A stretch of 64,000 nt of DNA from Collybiopsis luxurians FD-317 M1 (taxonomy: Eukaryota > Basidiomycota > Agaricomycetes > Agaricales > Omphalotaceae), in NCBI GenBank assembly GCA_000827265.1, contig KN834749.1, positions 113,500 through 177,499 of the forward strand, given 5' to 3'. The translations under genes were made by a program, and so were the position numbers. The notes beneath the pieces were generated by a model that made no database searches, was not told the origin of the DNA, and saw only the letters and a list, made by a program, of their open reading frames with translations. This document shows, in pieces, positions 22,540 to 35,003 of this stretch (position 1 is its first letter; each line of letters begins with the position of its first letter).

Positions 22540-23652
22540 TTACTTGCCTTCAGCCTCTTTAACCCTCTTCTCCCTGTCCACTGTAATGTCATCTAGAATC
22601 TCTTTTGCACCGGTATCAATAAGAATCTGTGCCAGTCTTGTTCCAACATCCTCAACTTCTTCCTCACTCTTCACAGCCACCTTCATCGTATGTTCAACAT
22701 GTTTACTCCCATCCAGCGCAGTAACGCAGCCGGTTATCGTCAGCACGTTTTCGCTGTCCAAAGAAGATTCAATGCCAACAGGTACACTACATCCTCCTTC
22801 TAGCCTTCTCAAGCAAGCCCGTTCAGCAAGACAGCGCCAGGCTGTTTCACGATGGGTAATTTTTTGGCAAATTTCGAGAGATTCCTTGTCATCCGCGCGG
22901 ATTTCGATGGCCAGTGCGCCTTGTGAGACGGCGTGGTATAAAACAGGAGGTGCTAGGTCCGATGTGAGTCGGTCCCCCATTCCAAGACGCACCATGCCTG
23001 CTTTGGCGAGGATGATGGCGGCGAAGGGACCGTCTGGAGCGTCGAGTTTGGCCATTCGGGTATTTCTATGGACCAGTTGAGAAAATTAGTTCAGATTAAG
23101 ATCGTGCACCTACAAATTTCCTCGCTAAATATATGAATTAGTACAAGTCTTGATAAAGCGACTTATACCCACCACATCCTGAAAAACCAATTTTGGATAT
23201 TTCCTCTTCAACTGAGCGACCCTTCGCACAGAGCTCGTCCCAACGACGCTCCCATCTGGTAGATCGTCGAGCGTCTTCCAAACGTCACCTTTACCCTTTT
23301 TCACAACCAAACTATCCACAGGATCTTCCCGTTCCATAATACCAGCAATGATACACCCATCAGGTAAAATCGTCGGTACATCTTTGAACGAATGGACCAG
23401 CATGTCTACTTGTCGCTCGATCAACGCGACCTCGAGTTCCTTCGTCCATAAGGATTTGCCTCCTAACAGGTACAGCGCTTGAGATTGGTTTTTATCGCCA
23501 CCGGTGGCCATGAACGATGTCGTGAATTTGGGCGGCACAGAATCAGATTTGGAAAAGAGAGATTTCATGCTTTCCAAGGCCATGTTGGTTTGGATTTGGG
23601 CCAACTGGGAGCCTCGAGAGGCTAGGACGAATGTTCTTGGGGATTCAGACAT
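22540..23652 (-). CDS. HEM3: Porphobilinogen deaminase (hydroxymethylbilane synthase)
   Basis: Three exons (23173-23652, 23114-23124, 22540-23065) encode 338 residues. The sequence follows HemC/Hem3: VLASRGSQLAQIQTN, KSLWTKELEVALIERQVDML, VHSFKDVPT, DPVDSLVVKKG, GTSSVRRVAQLKRKYP, DVRGNLNTRMAKLD, and EGGCSVPVGIE with the Cys that holds the dipyrromethane cofactor. It polymerises four porphobilinogens in the third step of haem synthesis, in the cytosol. The middle exon has just 11 nt and encodes RGN plus part of L, within the substrate-binding DxRGNLxTR motif, so its inclusion is needed for activity. Confidence 0.96.
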
Positions 23653-23885
23653 GGTTGGACAGGAAAAGGTGACACGGCAAGTTGCTATCGATGACCAACC
23701 GGGGGTCCAGCGCTACTGGCATCGCGTCTCATGCATGGACACGGATGCGCAGTACCCGACATAGGCTACAAGAATTATATTCAAGATATTTATGGTACAA
23801 TAATCTAAAAAATCTACACCGACATGTACTGCGCCATACTGCTGACGAAGCTGAGAAAAATGTGTAAAAGCCGGTAATTCAATAC

Positions 23886-24856
23886 CTACGAAGACAATTC
23901 TTGGTGGGAATTCTTGTTTAGTTTTTGTTCCAGCTTTTCAAACTCGTTGAGCGCGATTTCCTCTTCCTGGTCCAGAACCTGCAGAAATAGGTCAGAGTCA
24001 TGTGGAGGTATGAAAAAGAAAACTTGCCTGCTCAACGCCTTTGACTTCGGGAATATAATGCATCAACATTCTCTCGATTCCACTTTTGAGAGTCACTGTA
24101 CTGGAATCGCAACCTCTGCAGCTTCCTTTTAATTTGATCTTGACCAAGCCCGAGTCCTCCTCGTCGAATCCTCGAAATTCGATATCCCCTCCATCCTCCA
24201 TGATAGCTGGTCTGACTCGAGTCTCCAACAACTCTTTGATCATCGCTACGGTCTCCGAATCTGTATCTAATATCCTCGTATCCTGTGGCCCAGCATTGTC
24301 ACGCTCTTCTTCACTGCGGAATAATGGTTGGCCAGAGGAAAAGTGCTCCATTAGAGTAGAATAAACTTCTGGTTTGATGACTGCCCAAGGATGTTCCGAG
24401 TCTTTGGATACAGTAACAAAGTCGGGACCGTAAAAGATAGCCTTGACACCTTCGACACCCATGAGACGGATAGCTAATGGGGAAGCTAGGGCTGAACGGG
24501 TATCGAGAAACTCAGCAGTACCATCGCCCATTACGGAAACACCCGGAATGAATTTGAGCGAATCATCGTTCGGAGTGGATTCGGTTTGTATAAACATGGA
24601 ACGAGCTTTAGTTGTGGATGAGTAAAAATAGAATGAATAGGTGGAGTGGCTTACTGAGAGGTGGTGTTTGTCTAGAGGTTGCAGGTCTTGAAGAAAGACC
24701 TGGGGACATTGGAGTGGCAGATTGAGCGGTAGCATAAGAATGACGCTGAAAAGGTTTCCTTCCTGAACTCAAGGAAACAGACCTAGAATGCGAGAGAAGA
24801 GAAGGATTATTTCGTCTTCTTGTTGAGGATTTGAGAATATTTCTGAGAAACGACAT
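23886..24856 (-). CDS. NFU1: Mitochondrial NFU1 iron-sulfur scaffold
   Basis: Three exons (24655-24856, 24028-24605, 23886-23978) encode 290 residues. A basic, Ser-rich presequence (MSFLRNILKSSTRRRNN) precedes the Nfu N-domain (MFIQTESTPNDDSLKFIPG, FLDTRSALASPLAIRLM, VKAIFYGPDFVTVSK) and the NifU-like C-domain (VRPAIMEDGGDIEFRGF, KLKGSCRGCDSSTVTLKSGI) with its CxxC. Nfu1 passes [4Fe-4S] clusters to lipoyl synthase and respiratory complexes. The last intron (23979-24027) has a GC donor; no GT choice keeps the frame. The start is 55 bp from the divergent start of VPS38. The final exon gives an acidic helical tail ending in LSS. Confidence 0.94.
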
Positions 24857-24911
24857 GGAAGTCAAGGAAGAAGATTGCGGGCCGGCGTATGTCTTTCTGC
24901 TTCCTACTTTG

Positions 24912-27900
24912 ATGTCTTTAGAGAATTCAGTCCCATTTCAACATCAACTCGATTCAAATCTTTTATTTCAGGTATAACTTTCAATTCCTCTTCATATACC
25001 TTGCTCACTGCTTCTCATTACAGCGCAGAATCGCTCATATAACCTCAATACAAATTCGCAACCTCACTCCTTTCCCGGCTCGAGATTCCCTCACTTCTGC
25101 CCTTTCAAAACCTTCAGACTTGCCAGCTCTAACCAATGGTCATCTCACTGACGACTTGGATGCCACAGTGGCGCGTAATACATCTAAAAGGAACAGAAGA
25201 GTCTCAACAAACTCAATAGCCACTTTGCGGAGCCTCAGATCTGATGATGGTGAGGTGCTGGCAGATGGTTTTGAATCCAGAAGGAGAACCAGCTCCAGGT
25301 TGAGCGACAAGTCCACTAGGTCAGCAACTATTGGAAAAACCGCACCCACAATCAGGCCCAGTCAGAGAAATCGAACCACGTCTGTTGCATCAATATTTAC
25401 TCCAGACTCCAGCAATCTAGAGTCTTCGTCAAAGATTCACTTGCCTTTGGAAGATCACTCCCAGATTGGCCTGGAGAAAGTCATCGGTTCACGACTTGTT
25501 GAGACATTTTTGGCCGTCACCGCTGTCACTTCTGAGCATTCACTGGACTCAGTAGACTCAAGACCAGCTTCTCTCTCACCCCCAGGCACCCCGTCATCAC
25601 CTGGACCTTTCCCTTCCGCGTCCCCACGAAAGGATGTTTTCTCTCCGCCCGAAAAGTCACGGAGAGATTCATGGACCTCAGCGCGTTCTTCTCCAACTAT
25701 CTCATCGCCTGGTCATGCAAGATCACTGTCTACTGTTTCTCGGACCAAAGGGAAATCGGCTGCTGGCAGTCCGTTAGCTTCAGCCTCAACTTCTGTATTC
25801 CCTTTATCGTCCTTCCCAGTTTCGGTCCCGAATTATCTTTCTTCAATACACCAACCCTCCATCAATCCTTCCTTTTCCATAGACCCGAAATCAGAGTTTG
25901 CATCATGGACAGATTTCAGTGCAGTCAAACTCAGAGTCGGATTGTGGGCCAAGATTAGGTCGGACCGTAAGGATGGCTCAATTCATATAAACGTTAAAGG
26001 CAAAGAGAGAGAGCACTCCCAACTGGATTCTCTTGAATGGCAAGTGTTGGAAGATTGGAATATAGATCTTAACGAACTGGAGCCGCTTCCCAGTCCATCA
26101 ATGGTTTCTTCTGAAGAAGATGTATGGATTTTTCTTCTCATTCGAACGTGCGCTCGTTATCTCATCTTGCAGTTTCTCACATAGGGATCACAATCATCGC
26201 ATTACCAACAACTTCCCTCCAACACCCTCCTCGTCACTCTCAACCCTCCAGGGAAAATTTTTTATGCTTATGCTCCTTCATTATCGCACTCGTCTCATAA
26301 TGTAAAACGTAAAGCAAGGGCCAGGTCCTCATCTCCAAGTATCACCTTTGGATACTCCTCAGATCCGGAACCTACCGTGAAGCGGAAGGATTTGGATCAC
26401 TTACCAGAAGTTAATCTGGACTTGGCCGCGTTTCCGTCTAGGAAAAGACGTCAAAGAGGTAGACCAGGGCGTGAAAGGGAAGATGATAGACAGGAGTTAT
26501 CGAGGACGGCAGGATGGAAAGACTTGTTCAAGTAAGAGTGCTTCCTTTGAGTCTTGTGAAATCTCTTTGACTTTGTTAGGCTGGTAAATCTCTGGACGAC
26601 GATTAAGGACAATGAGAGATCTCTAGAGGATATCATTCGAGGGCTGGATCGTCTTATTGCTGATGATCAGGTTCTGCCATTAGTAAGTCCACACTTTTGA
26701 TTCCTTTTTTACCTTTGCTACAATCCGCTTAGAAACGAGAAATATCGGAACGTGAATGTCGAATGGCTGAATTGCGAGCCGATTGTGCGAATGTCTCAAC
26801 AAAGTCCCAAGAACGTCTGTCTTGTTGTCATTTTGCGATGGTTTTGGTAGTTAATGGCTACGATGTACAGTTCGAGATGAAATTCGGATACGTCGAGAAC
26901 GGTTACGGGAACGGCAAAGTATGCTTGCTCTGGTCGAACAACAGGAAGAAGATGAACGACAAGAACGAGCGGAGGTCGAAGAAGACTTGTCTGACGAACG
27001 GTATGTCTTCTGCAATGAATCGTTTCCGCCAATCTAAACTCTTTCCGGTCAAAGTGCGCGTCTTGAATCTCTTCAAAATGGATTCGTCCCAACTCGTACA
27101 ACACTTATTTCCATACTTTCCTACCTGTTTCCAATCGAGCTGCGTTCATCACCCGACCTGCTATTCACAATCCTTGACGTTCCACTTCCTATACCACTCT
27201 CTCCGAATGACCCTGCCCCTCCGCTTTCTCTTCCGTCGCATAATGATGTCAACGAAGAAACTGTTGCAACTGCCCTGGGATACGTGGCGCTGGTCGTGTA
27301 TCTTCTCGCTGCCTATCTCGGCCACGTTTTGGCGTATCCTATAACATACATTGGAAGTAGGAGTCTCATTCGGGATGGAATATCTGCAATGGTTGGTCCG
27401 AGGATGTCAGTCGTTCTCATATACTTATCTACCCTGTACTGATCGAACGCGCGAATTTTTCTTTTTTGATCTAGGTTTCCCCTGTTTTCCAAAGGAGTGG
27501 ACAAGTATCGGTTCGAGTACGGCGTCTTCTTGCTGAATAAGAATATTGAGATGGTGAGTTTCTTCATTGTTTAGCGAAAATTTCAATTGATTTTTGTCAT
27601 TTTGGGGCTCGGGCATGCTCTCTAATAGCTTATGGTACTGCAAGACTTACGTGCGATAGATATTCGACATACGCTTCCTAACCTCAAAAACCTTCTTCTA
27701 ACCCTGACCAATGGCGAAGGCGTCCCTGTTGGGTAAGTGATTATCGAACTCGAGCTGTCTTTGTCATTCCCGCTGACAGTGCACACAGTCTTTCCCGCCG
27801 TGTAATTTCTCCTGTTTCATCTCTTTCTGGATTGGAGTCCCCTCGACCTGAATCACCTCAATCGACGCAGGAAACAGAAACTCTGAACAGCCAAAGTGGT

Positions 27901-28392
27901 ACAGTGACACCTAAAGCGAACGGACCGGTGGACTTGCCTCCTGAGACCACCCCTCCGGCAAGCGGATCGTCAACGCCTACTGTGCCCGCTACTCAGGTTA
28001 CTGCCGGTGTATCCATGGATACACTTAAGAAAACTTCGCGACTCCTCGGCTTGTCGCCTTTCGCCGGCTTTCTTCGTGTTCGTTATCCGTCTTCTTTGCT
28101 TTCGCGCAATGAGGGAACTATGGTGGAATCGAACAATGACGATGGAGCGACGGCAGCAGCGTCTTCGAGTGTCGATGGTAATACTGGTACAATGGAGGCT
28201 AACGGAGATCTTTTGGTGGTAAAAATGGACGGAATTGGGGAAGGGTCTAGAACGCCAGGCCAAGCGACGGCTAAAAAGGTCGCCGAGGGCACTGAAGTTG
28301 AAGAGGCTCAGGAAGCGTCAACGACTGAAGCTGAAGCGGACGCGACTTTACGCGTCAAAGGCAGGCTGGCAAGTGTATGGAAAGTTCAATGA
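24912..28392 (+). CDS. VPS38: UVRAG/Vps38-type subunit of PI3-kinase complex II
   Basis: Ten exons (24912-24971, 25024-26121, 26185-26531, 26580-26682, 26733-26814, 26871-27000, 27055-27405, 27475-27553, 27629-27732, 27789-28392) encode 985 residues. Exon 1 supplies the ATG and MSLENSVPFQHQLDSNLLFQ; exon 2 starts RRIAHITSIQIRNLTPFPAR. A Ser-rich C2-like region, a coiled coil (ERECRMAELRADC, RRERLRERQSMLALVEQQEE) and the BARA2-like core (TALGYVALVVYLLAAYLGHV, YPITYIGSRSLIRDG, FPLFSKGVDKYRFEYGVFLL, DIRHTLPNLKNLLLTL) follow. This domain pairs with Vps30/Beclin for endosomal sorting and autophagy. Long disordered inserts (residues about 50-330, 850-985) exceed the yeast protein. Confidence 0.88.
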
Positions 28393-29899
28393 ACAGGGTA
28401 TTGGGTGTCTATTCACCTTTAGCGCGACTTAACCTTATAACATGTTCTGTCAGCGGTGACTGGACTGACCTCGGAATCCATGCGGAGGGAGAAGTTGTGA
28501 GATAAAACTAATTTTCCTCCATGACTGCGGCCTGCGGCGTTCCAGTCTTGTGGGTTTAGAGTCTAGTCTTAGATTCGATTCGCTGTCTTATACTGAGGAT
28601 GTATTTTATGAATCACAACTTTATTTCTGACAGGCATTCAGACTTTCCCTGCGAAATACCATAGATAGTATGTAACAGCGCTTACTGGTTAGTGTCAAAA
28701 GCTTCCTAGAATCACATTCAACTCTGGATAGATTCATCAACATGTACTCTTGGACATAACTTTGTTTATGGCCTTTATTTGGGTATGTTCTATGAACACT
28801 CAGGATTTTCGTGCTGCAGCAGACGTTTTGCTGGTTTGGATCCTGACACTACGGGTACCTTGAAGTATCGTCGGACGTCGGGCTTTCCTGTGCGCATGGC
28901 GAAAGAATCGAACCTGAGATTTGAATAATTTCAAGCCCTGATTCAGGTGAGGCTGCCGAAGGGCATCTTTACGAGGATCAATTCCAAGATATCAAAACAT
29001 CAAGGGATTTTTTTCATGCGCTAAAGAGGGCAGCACCACAGAGGTCATTTTGTTTCATGTGGAACATTTCTCCCTTGACGACTAGGTGTACTTAATAGGC
29101 AGCTCTCATGTATGTATGAAGTTTCGGACAGATAACTTCTTTGCAGAGTTTTTGAAGGCTTGCGTGGACCCTGAATGTGAGATGTAATCTCCATGAATCC
29201 CGCCAAAAAAGTTTTTTGGAATAGCCGCCGGTTGGGGATCAAAGTTGCGCGCCAGTGTCCGGGGAGGCTGGCGAAGAGGAGTGTACTGTATTGAGAAGTT
29301 CAAGTCCGTCTGTGAGGTAAAATGGACATTCGGGGATGCTGACAAAAAGTTTAAATCCTGAGGGTGCCAGTGGGACCCTCAAGTGATTGTGAATACTATG
29401 TAGGATTACGAGCGTTTCATCAGTGAAATATGTACATAATAATAACTTGAAAAAAAAAAAAAAAACAGGGACGTACGGGGCCGGACGGCCCACGGGACGG
29501 AGAAGAGTATATATGAGGCAATCCCGCCGCGTTTGAAGAATTCAGGGTCCCAGCTTTCTTCGCAGTGACCAGCATTATAATAAACACTCAACTGCCCTTT
29601 GCTTTCTCTTTCTCGAATCTGGAGTAACAAAAGGGTTAGTTTCTCGCTCTCATCCTTCCTCAGAATACCCATTCATCCTCTATTCAGCTCAGCTTTCGCC
29701 ACTTGTACCAACACCAAACCCTTGTAGAGGCCCAAAATCGGTTTTTTTTCAGGTGAGCTTCAAGCCCTATTGACCTGGCAATGTACTCATCATCTGTGTC
29801 CTCAGGATAACATTTGTTCTTCTTAATTGTTCTTCCTCTTTGCTTCTTCGTTCGCTTCGTTTCTGTCGTTCACCGTCCTGAAATCCCGCACAACTCAAA
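28393..29899. other. Long intergenic region upstream of the PUF gene (1.5 kb)
   Basis: No supported gene. A TATATA sits near 29507 and an A-rich run at 29450-29466. Its pyrimidine-rich second half probably carries the leader, and possibly a 5'UTR intron, of the PUF gene. Confidence 0.4.
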
Positions 29900-32800
29900 A
29901 TGAATACTTCCATGCAAAAACCTATTTCACCTACTGATAATATTCCCTCCCCCTCCGACGACCGGAAACAGAGTCCTCCTGCCTTCTTGGACCTCGCCGA
30001 TTCCGTATGTGCTCTCGTTCTCATCGCAAAAATTTTCGTTCTAATACACTACCCGCTCAGGCCGCTCGTTTGGGGAGTAATATGCCGGACATGTCTGCGG
30101 TGTGTTCTGACTGCCCATCTCAATCTGAAACTTTTTCACTCAACTGTTTTTCGATTCTAGCGAGTGGAACTTAAACGCCTTGAGCACGAGAGACAGCGTG
30201 TTCTTCAACGCAAAATGTTCGAAGATCAAATGCGTGCTCTAGAACAGCAGCAGGCTCAGGAGTTGCTTTCCATTCCTCTTGATACTTCTGCTCCCAATGG
30301 TACTGGTATTCAGCATCTCGCTGTCTCTGCGCCAACTACACCGCCTCGGGTCAATGCCGCCCTTCAAGGTGAAGCTCATCCTGGTATGAAATATGTACCC
30401 GGCATGGATGTAGACTTGCTCTCCAAGGCTGTTGGTTTCGCAGAGAATCGCAAATCGGTCACTTACGCTCCTTCCGTCAATATTTCCCCCGACCTGTCCG
30501 CAGGCAACGCTACTACCAATTATACTCGTTCCGCGGGAGCCAAGAGCATGCCGGCTAGCCGCCGAACTTCTGCTAGCAGTCATGATGATGAGTTGGCGGG
30601 TCATTTGCAAGGGTTGTCTTTGGAGGGCCAGCGCTCGAGGAAGGCCTCTCCAGTTCCAGCACCGGTCTCGGCCTCCATCCTTACTCGGGGCTCTCGATAT
30701 GCAGACGACGAAGGGGCTCGTTATGCTAGTACTTACAATGCAGGCATGATGTTGGATGAGCAGTTGGATCAAGAGATGCACAGTAAGTTTCTTCCTACCC
30801 CTCTTTTCCTCTGACTTTTGCTCTGACACATATGAAGATGCCATGAGGCATCTTCCAACTTCGGACGAGGATAAGTACCCCAATGCGTACGCGAACAAGG
30901 TTAGCTGCTTCCATTCAGAATTCTGAATAGCAAACTCAGTAGGTGGACTGTAGGTGTCAACGTCATCAGCCGCCCTGGATCTTGCGCACATCTCTCAAAG
31001 TGCTAACAACCGTTCCCTTGAAAGCAAGGAAAAGTCTTCGGAGTGGCCTCAATTCGCTCGCCCCGATGGTATCTCGTCGGCAAAGTCTGAGAGACGTGCT
31101 GTCACCAACCCTGGCTTGACCCTCGCATCCCCCGAAGTGCACGCCAATCTTGGATCTGTTTCTGCGTCGTCCACGCCCCTCGTTGCACAACATCCGCAGG
31201 GTGTGTCTCATCAACCTCCTTCGCCTCGGCATGGTTCGCCTCTGGGACTCCTTGATGGTCTAAACGGAACCACGCGTTCTGTTCCTGCTACGCCTCTCGG
31301 GCTGTCCGGTAACCACATCATGAAGACTCCTGGTACACCTCTTGGTGAATCTCAGGGCTTGAATGGCCGACTCTCTACCCAAGGACCTCATTTGAACGAT
31401 TCAATTAGCGACATTCAGGCTTCCTTGTCTCGCCTCCCTTCGGGCCGATATGAGAGTAACGCACTCAACTTCAACGGAATTCACGACGAATCTTATGGTG
31501 TCGACTCGGGATATGGTCTCAATGGCGGTATTGATGGCGGTCGTTACAACTCTTACGGTACCAGCAACACTACTGGATCTACAGCGCTTTATCATCATAA
31601 TGGTTCTCGTTATGGGTTGGGTTTACCTGGTCGTGCAAACGCTGGTGTTGACGGAAAAATGAATGGTCTCCATGGCCCCAAGCACAAGCGTGGCGACATG
31701 GACCGTGAGTGTAAGTAGTTTTCAGCTTACACTCTGACCCAGCTAACACTCCTTTTCCTTTAGTCAATCGATTTGCTGGCACTCGCCTTGAGGATCTTGC
31801 AGGTGAAATCCCTGCTCTTTGTAAAGATCAGCACGGTTGCCGCTATCTCCAGAAGAAGTTGGAAGAGGGAGTTCCCGAACATCGTGATATGATTTTCCGT
31901 GAAACGTTTGGTCATTTTGCGGATTTGATGACGGGTAAGGCCCGAAACATCTTCTCAAGTTTCAACACGACGTACTCACTATCGACCTAGACCCCTTCGG
32001 GAATTATCTCTGCCAGAAACTTCTTGAGTATTCAACCGATGATCAGCGGAATGTAATTTGCGAGTCTGTTGCCCAAGACCTTGTCAGCATATCATTGAAC
32101 ATGCATGGTACCCGTGCGGTTCAGAAGATGATTGACTTTTTGTCTACTAGAAGACAGGTAGGAAAGTTGTCATTATCTGCTTGCATTACCGCTTACCACC
32201 GCGGCAGCAGGCTGATATGAGATACAATACTCAGATTCATTCCATCATTGTGGCACTCAGCCTTCATGTTGTGGTGCTGATCAAGGACTTGAACGGCAAT
32301 CATGTCATCCAGAAATGTTTGAACAAGCTGTCGCCCGAGGACAATCAGGTAAGATGATCTTGCCAAATTCTCTCAAAGCTGGTTTGTTCACGTTTCATGT
32401 ATAGTTTATCTATAATGCTGTCGCTGCCAACTGTGTTGAGGTTGCTACTCACCGTCACGGATGTTGTGTTCTTCAACGCTGCATCGACCATGCTTCAGAT
32501 CACCAACGCATCCAGCTCGTCAATGAGATCACTTATAACGCCCTTACTCTCGTTCAGGATCCATACGGTAACTATGTAAGTAGACAGTTTACCAATTTCG
32601 GCCAGTCTTGACACTCGGATTGCTGTAGGTTGTACAATATATCTTGGACTTGAACGACAATAGGTTCAGTGATGGTGTTATCCGTCAGTTCGCGGGTAAC
32701 GTATGTGCCTTGTCTGTACAAAAATTCAGCTCCAACGTCATCGAAAAGGTGATTCACGTTGTTGCCGTACTTTGCTATATCACTCATGTTCTTTGCATAG

Positions 32801-33430
32801 TGCATTCGTGTCGCGGAGCACAACACCCGTAAAATGCTTATCGAGGAACTTCTTAACCGCTCTCGTTTAGAGAAACTTTTGCGGGACTCGTATGGCAACT
32901 ACTGCGTACAGACGGCGCTGGACTACGCGGAGTCCAGTCAGCGCGCTCTTCTTGTCGAGGGAATTCGACCGGTCCTTCCCTTGATTCGTAACACTCCCTA
33001 TGGCAAACGCATCCAAAACAAACTTCAGCGAGAGCAGATGGACCAATTTGGAGGATATCACAGCCAACAGGCTCTAGTCAATATGGCATTGAGCAACCAG
33101 GGTATTAGCCTTCCTCAAAGTTCGGCTCGACTTCTCCAAGGCAATCCTCTTGCTGATGTTTATGGTGCACAAAATGGGCTCTACTCCCTCCAATCGCAGG
33201 CTACCTACGGTCAGGCACCCTTGGCATCCCAAATTCATACCTTGCAGCCCCAGTCCATCGATGGGTATGTTCTCCAGGGCGGTTCTGGCCATAGCCAGGG
33301 TATCTCCCCTTCGCATACTAGCGGTTTTTCTGGTGCGTCGTTCGCTGGTATCGGCCCCTTCGGTGGATCAGCTCTCCACAGCACTCTGAGCGACCCATAC
33401 CAGAGGACTGCCTTTGGCTACGGGATGTAA
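29900..33430 (+). CDS. Pumilio-family (PUF) RNA-binding protein
   Basis: Eleven exons from 29900 to 33430 (among them 30161-30782, 30954-31710, 31764-31934, 31991-32157, 32235-32348, 32405-32575, 32629-32748, 32801-33430) sum to 985 residues. The first 560 or so are Ser/Gly-rich and disordered. The PUF array follows: NRFAGTRLEDLAGEIPALCK, DQHGCRYLQKKLEE, DPFGNYLCQKLLEY, NMHGTRAVQKMIDF, DLNGNHVIQKCLNK, HRHGCCVLQRCIDH, DPYGNYVVQYILDL, KFSSNVIEKVI and DSYGNYCVQTALDY. These repeats bind UGUA-type 3'UTR elements and repress or localise mRNAs. The repeat residues resemble Puf3/Pumilio rather than Puf6. A Gln/Gly-rich tail ends FGYGM. Confidence 0.95.
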
Positions 33431-34044
33431 AGCATCTTTGTTTCTTTTTTTCAACTTCCTCTGATACTGAATTTACAATACTCACTCGAATCAATTTTGA
33501 ATCACTGTTTCCTTATATCCATCCTAACGTCCTTTTATCTCTGGGTTGAAACCCTGATCTATCATACCAAGCTCCATTGTATTTTCCTACCTGCATATCT
33601 TCATCCACCTTCGCTGTTTCGAACACTTTCTTATTGGCACTACCTCATTTGTACAGATATTAACTCATTCACTCTAGCTCGGTTGTCTGTCTAATAGTAG
33701 TCCGTCCATTCTGTAGTTATTTCCTCCAGCTGTATAAAATTCATTAATTAGATTGCTACTGCGGAACTTATACTATATTGCTTGTCGTTTTGTCCATATT
33801 CATGTATTGGCAGTTGATTCAATTGGAGCATTATAAGGCGTATTCGATAGAAGAGAGTACGGCCACAAGGAGACAAAAATTCCGCACGAAAGAGTTGATT
33901 CTAGGCTGATTCACGCAAATGTTAACACGCCAGTAAATGCGGAATTTGATATAGAGGTTCAAAAATTGCGAGGCATAATCCCTATACATGCAGGCAGTAG
34001 TGCGAGAATATCATATGGCAGTGAGGGAAAAATCAATCTATCCT
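33431..34044. other. Intergenic region
   Basis: 3'UTR of the PUF gene, pyrimid­ine-rich at first, then the 3' flank of RPS29. No gene seen. Confidence 0.5.
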
Positions 34045-34332
34045 TCACCGGTGCTACAAGTAGAGAGCACGAATGAGTATCATCTAATGATTTATTCTAA
34101 TCGCAACTCACCTTTACGAATCCGATGGCAGCAGACTTTTCACGGAAGCACTGACGGCACAGGTCAAGACCGTACTTGCGGATGAGACCAGCCTGGTGGG
34201 CACACAGACGGCTGAACAATGATTGAGAATGTCAGGCCACGGAAAACAATGAAGCTGAAAATACTCTTACCACTGGCGGGAGCCCTTTCCGAATTTTCTG
34301 GGACGAGAGAACCAAACGGCATCGTGGGTCAT
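34045..34332 (-). CDS. RPS29: 40S ribosomal protein S29 (uS14)
   Basis: Three coding exons (34271-34332, 34112-34209, 34045-34053) encode 56 residues. The protein reads [39 protein letters not shown], and [17 protein letters not shown], matching S29 nearly residue for residue, with the four zinc-binding cysteines in two CxxC pairs. The last coding exon has nine bases: CAC CGG TGA. A likely 5'UTR intron ends just upstream of the ATG (donor-like GTAAAT at about 34405 on the minus strand). The gene is small, split and easily missed by ORF calling. The C-terminus has KHR where most eukaryotes have KYR. Confidence 0.95.
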
Positions 34333-35003
34333 TTTGGGAGCTCAAGGATAACTAATGGCTTGGATGAAAAGGAGGATCGAGGTATACAAGAACAGCAATT
34401 TACCTCTTGCGTGCGTTTTGAAGACGGCGACAGCCAATATCCAAATTTCGGTGACCATGCCCGCACGATTCCCACGAAATTTATCACGTGCAGCTGTGTA
34501 GCTTTTTGTCACATGATTTGTGTGACAATTTGGGCGCTCATTCTCCCAACTCACTCTCAAGCTCTAGAGTTCTGCATCTCCGTTCGGAAGCAGGGAATAC
34601 ACTGCTATACGACTCCACTGCTACTATATAACAGTGGCGCCTTGCGGAATCTCTTTGCGATCGAGCTCGCGATATCAATACATTGTTCTCACCGCCTCGC
34701 ACGACGCGTTCATCGCCCGCGCAAACACAGTCACGAAAGTTTGTATACCTCTCGGCATCTTCAGTCTTGCTAAACAAACACCTTCCGAGATCTTTCTATC
34801 CGGTAAAGCTTTCGAATATATTACAGCATTATTTACATTCCATCTCCTTGCGCATGTGATCGTTGAGTTGTTGAAAAGTTTAGTTCATCCCAGAAAGGAA
34901 GCTGTGGTATTTAGTGTCATTCAGATTCACAGCTTGCTTGCTGCCGAGAAATTCTATTCCTCTCTCGTTAGCCGTCACCTCCAAACTTCCGTTCCTTCAT
35001 CCA
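34333..35003. other. Divergent intergenic region between RPS29 and the P450
   Basis: Holds both promoters and the probable RPS29 leader intron. A 186-codon open plus frame crosses it but overlaps the P450 start in another frame and has no family likeness. Confidence 0.45.

Noticed and set aside
28890..28990. A GGTTCGATTC-like tRNA B box on the minus strand.
   Set aside because: The flanks cannot form a T-stem or acceptor stem, and no A box lies at the right distance.
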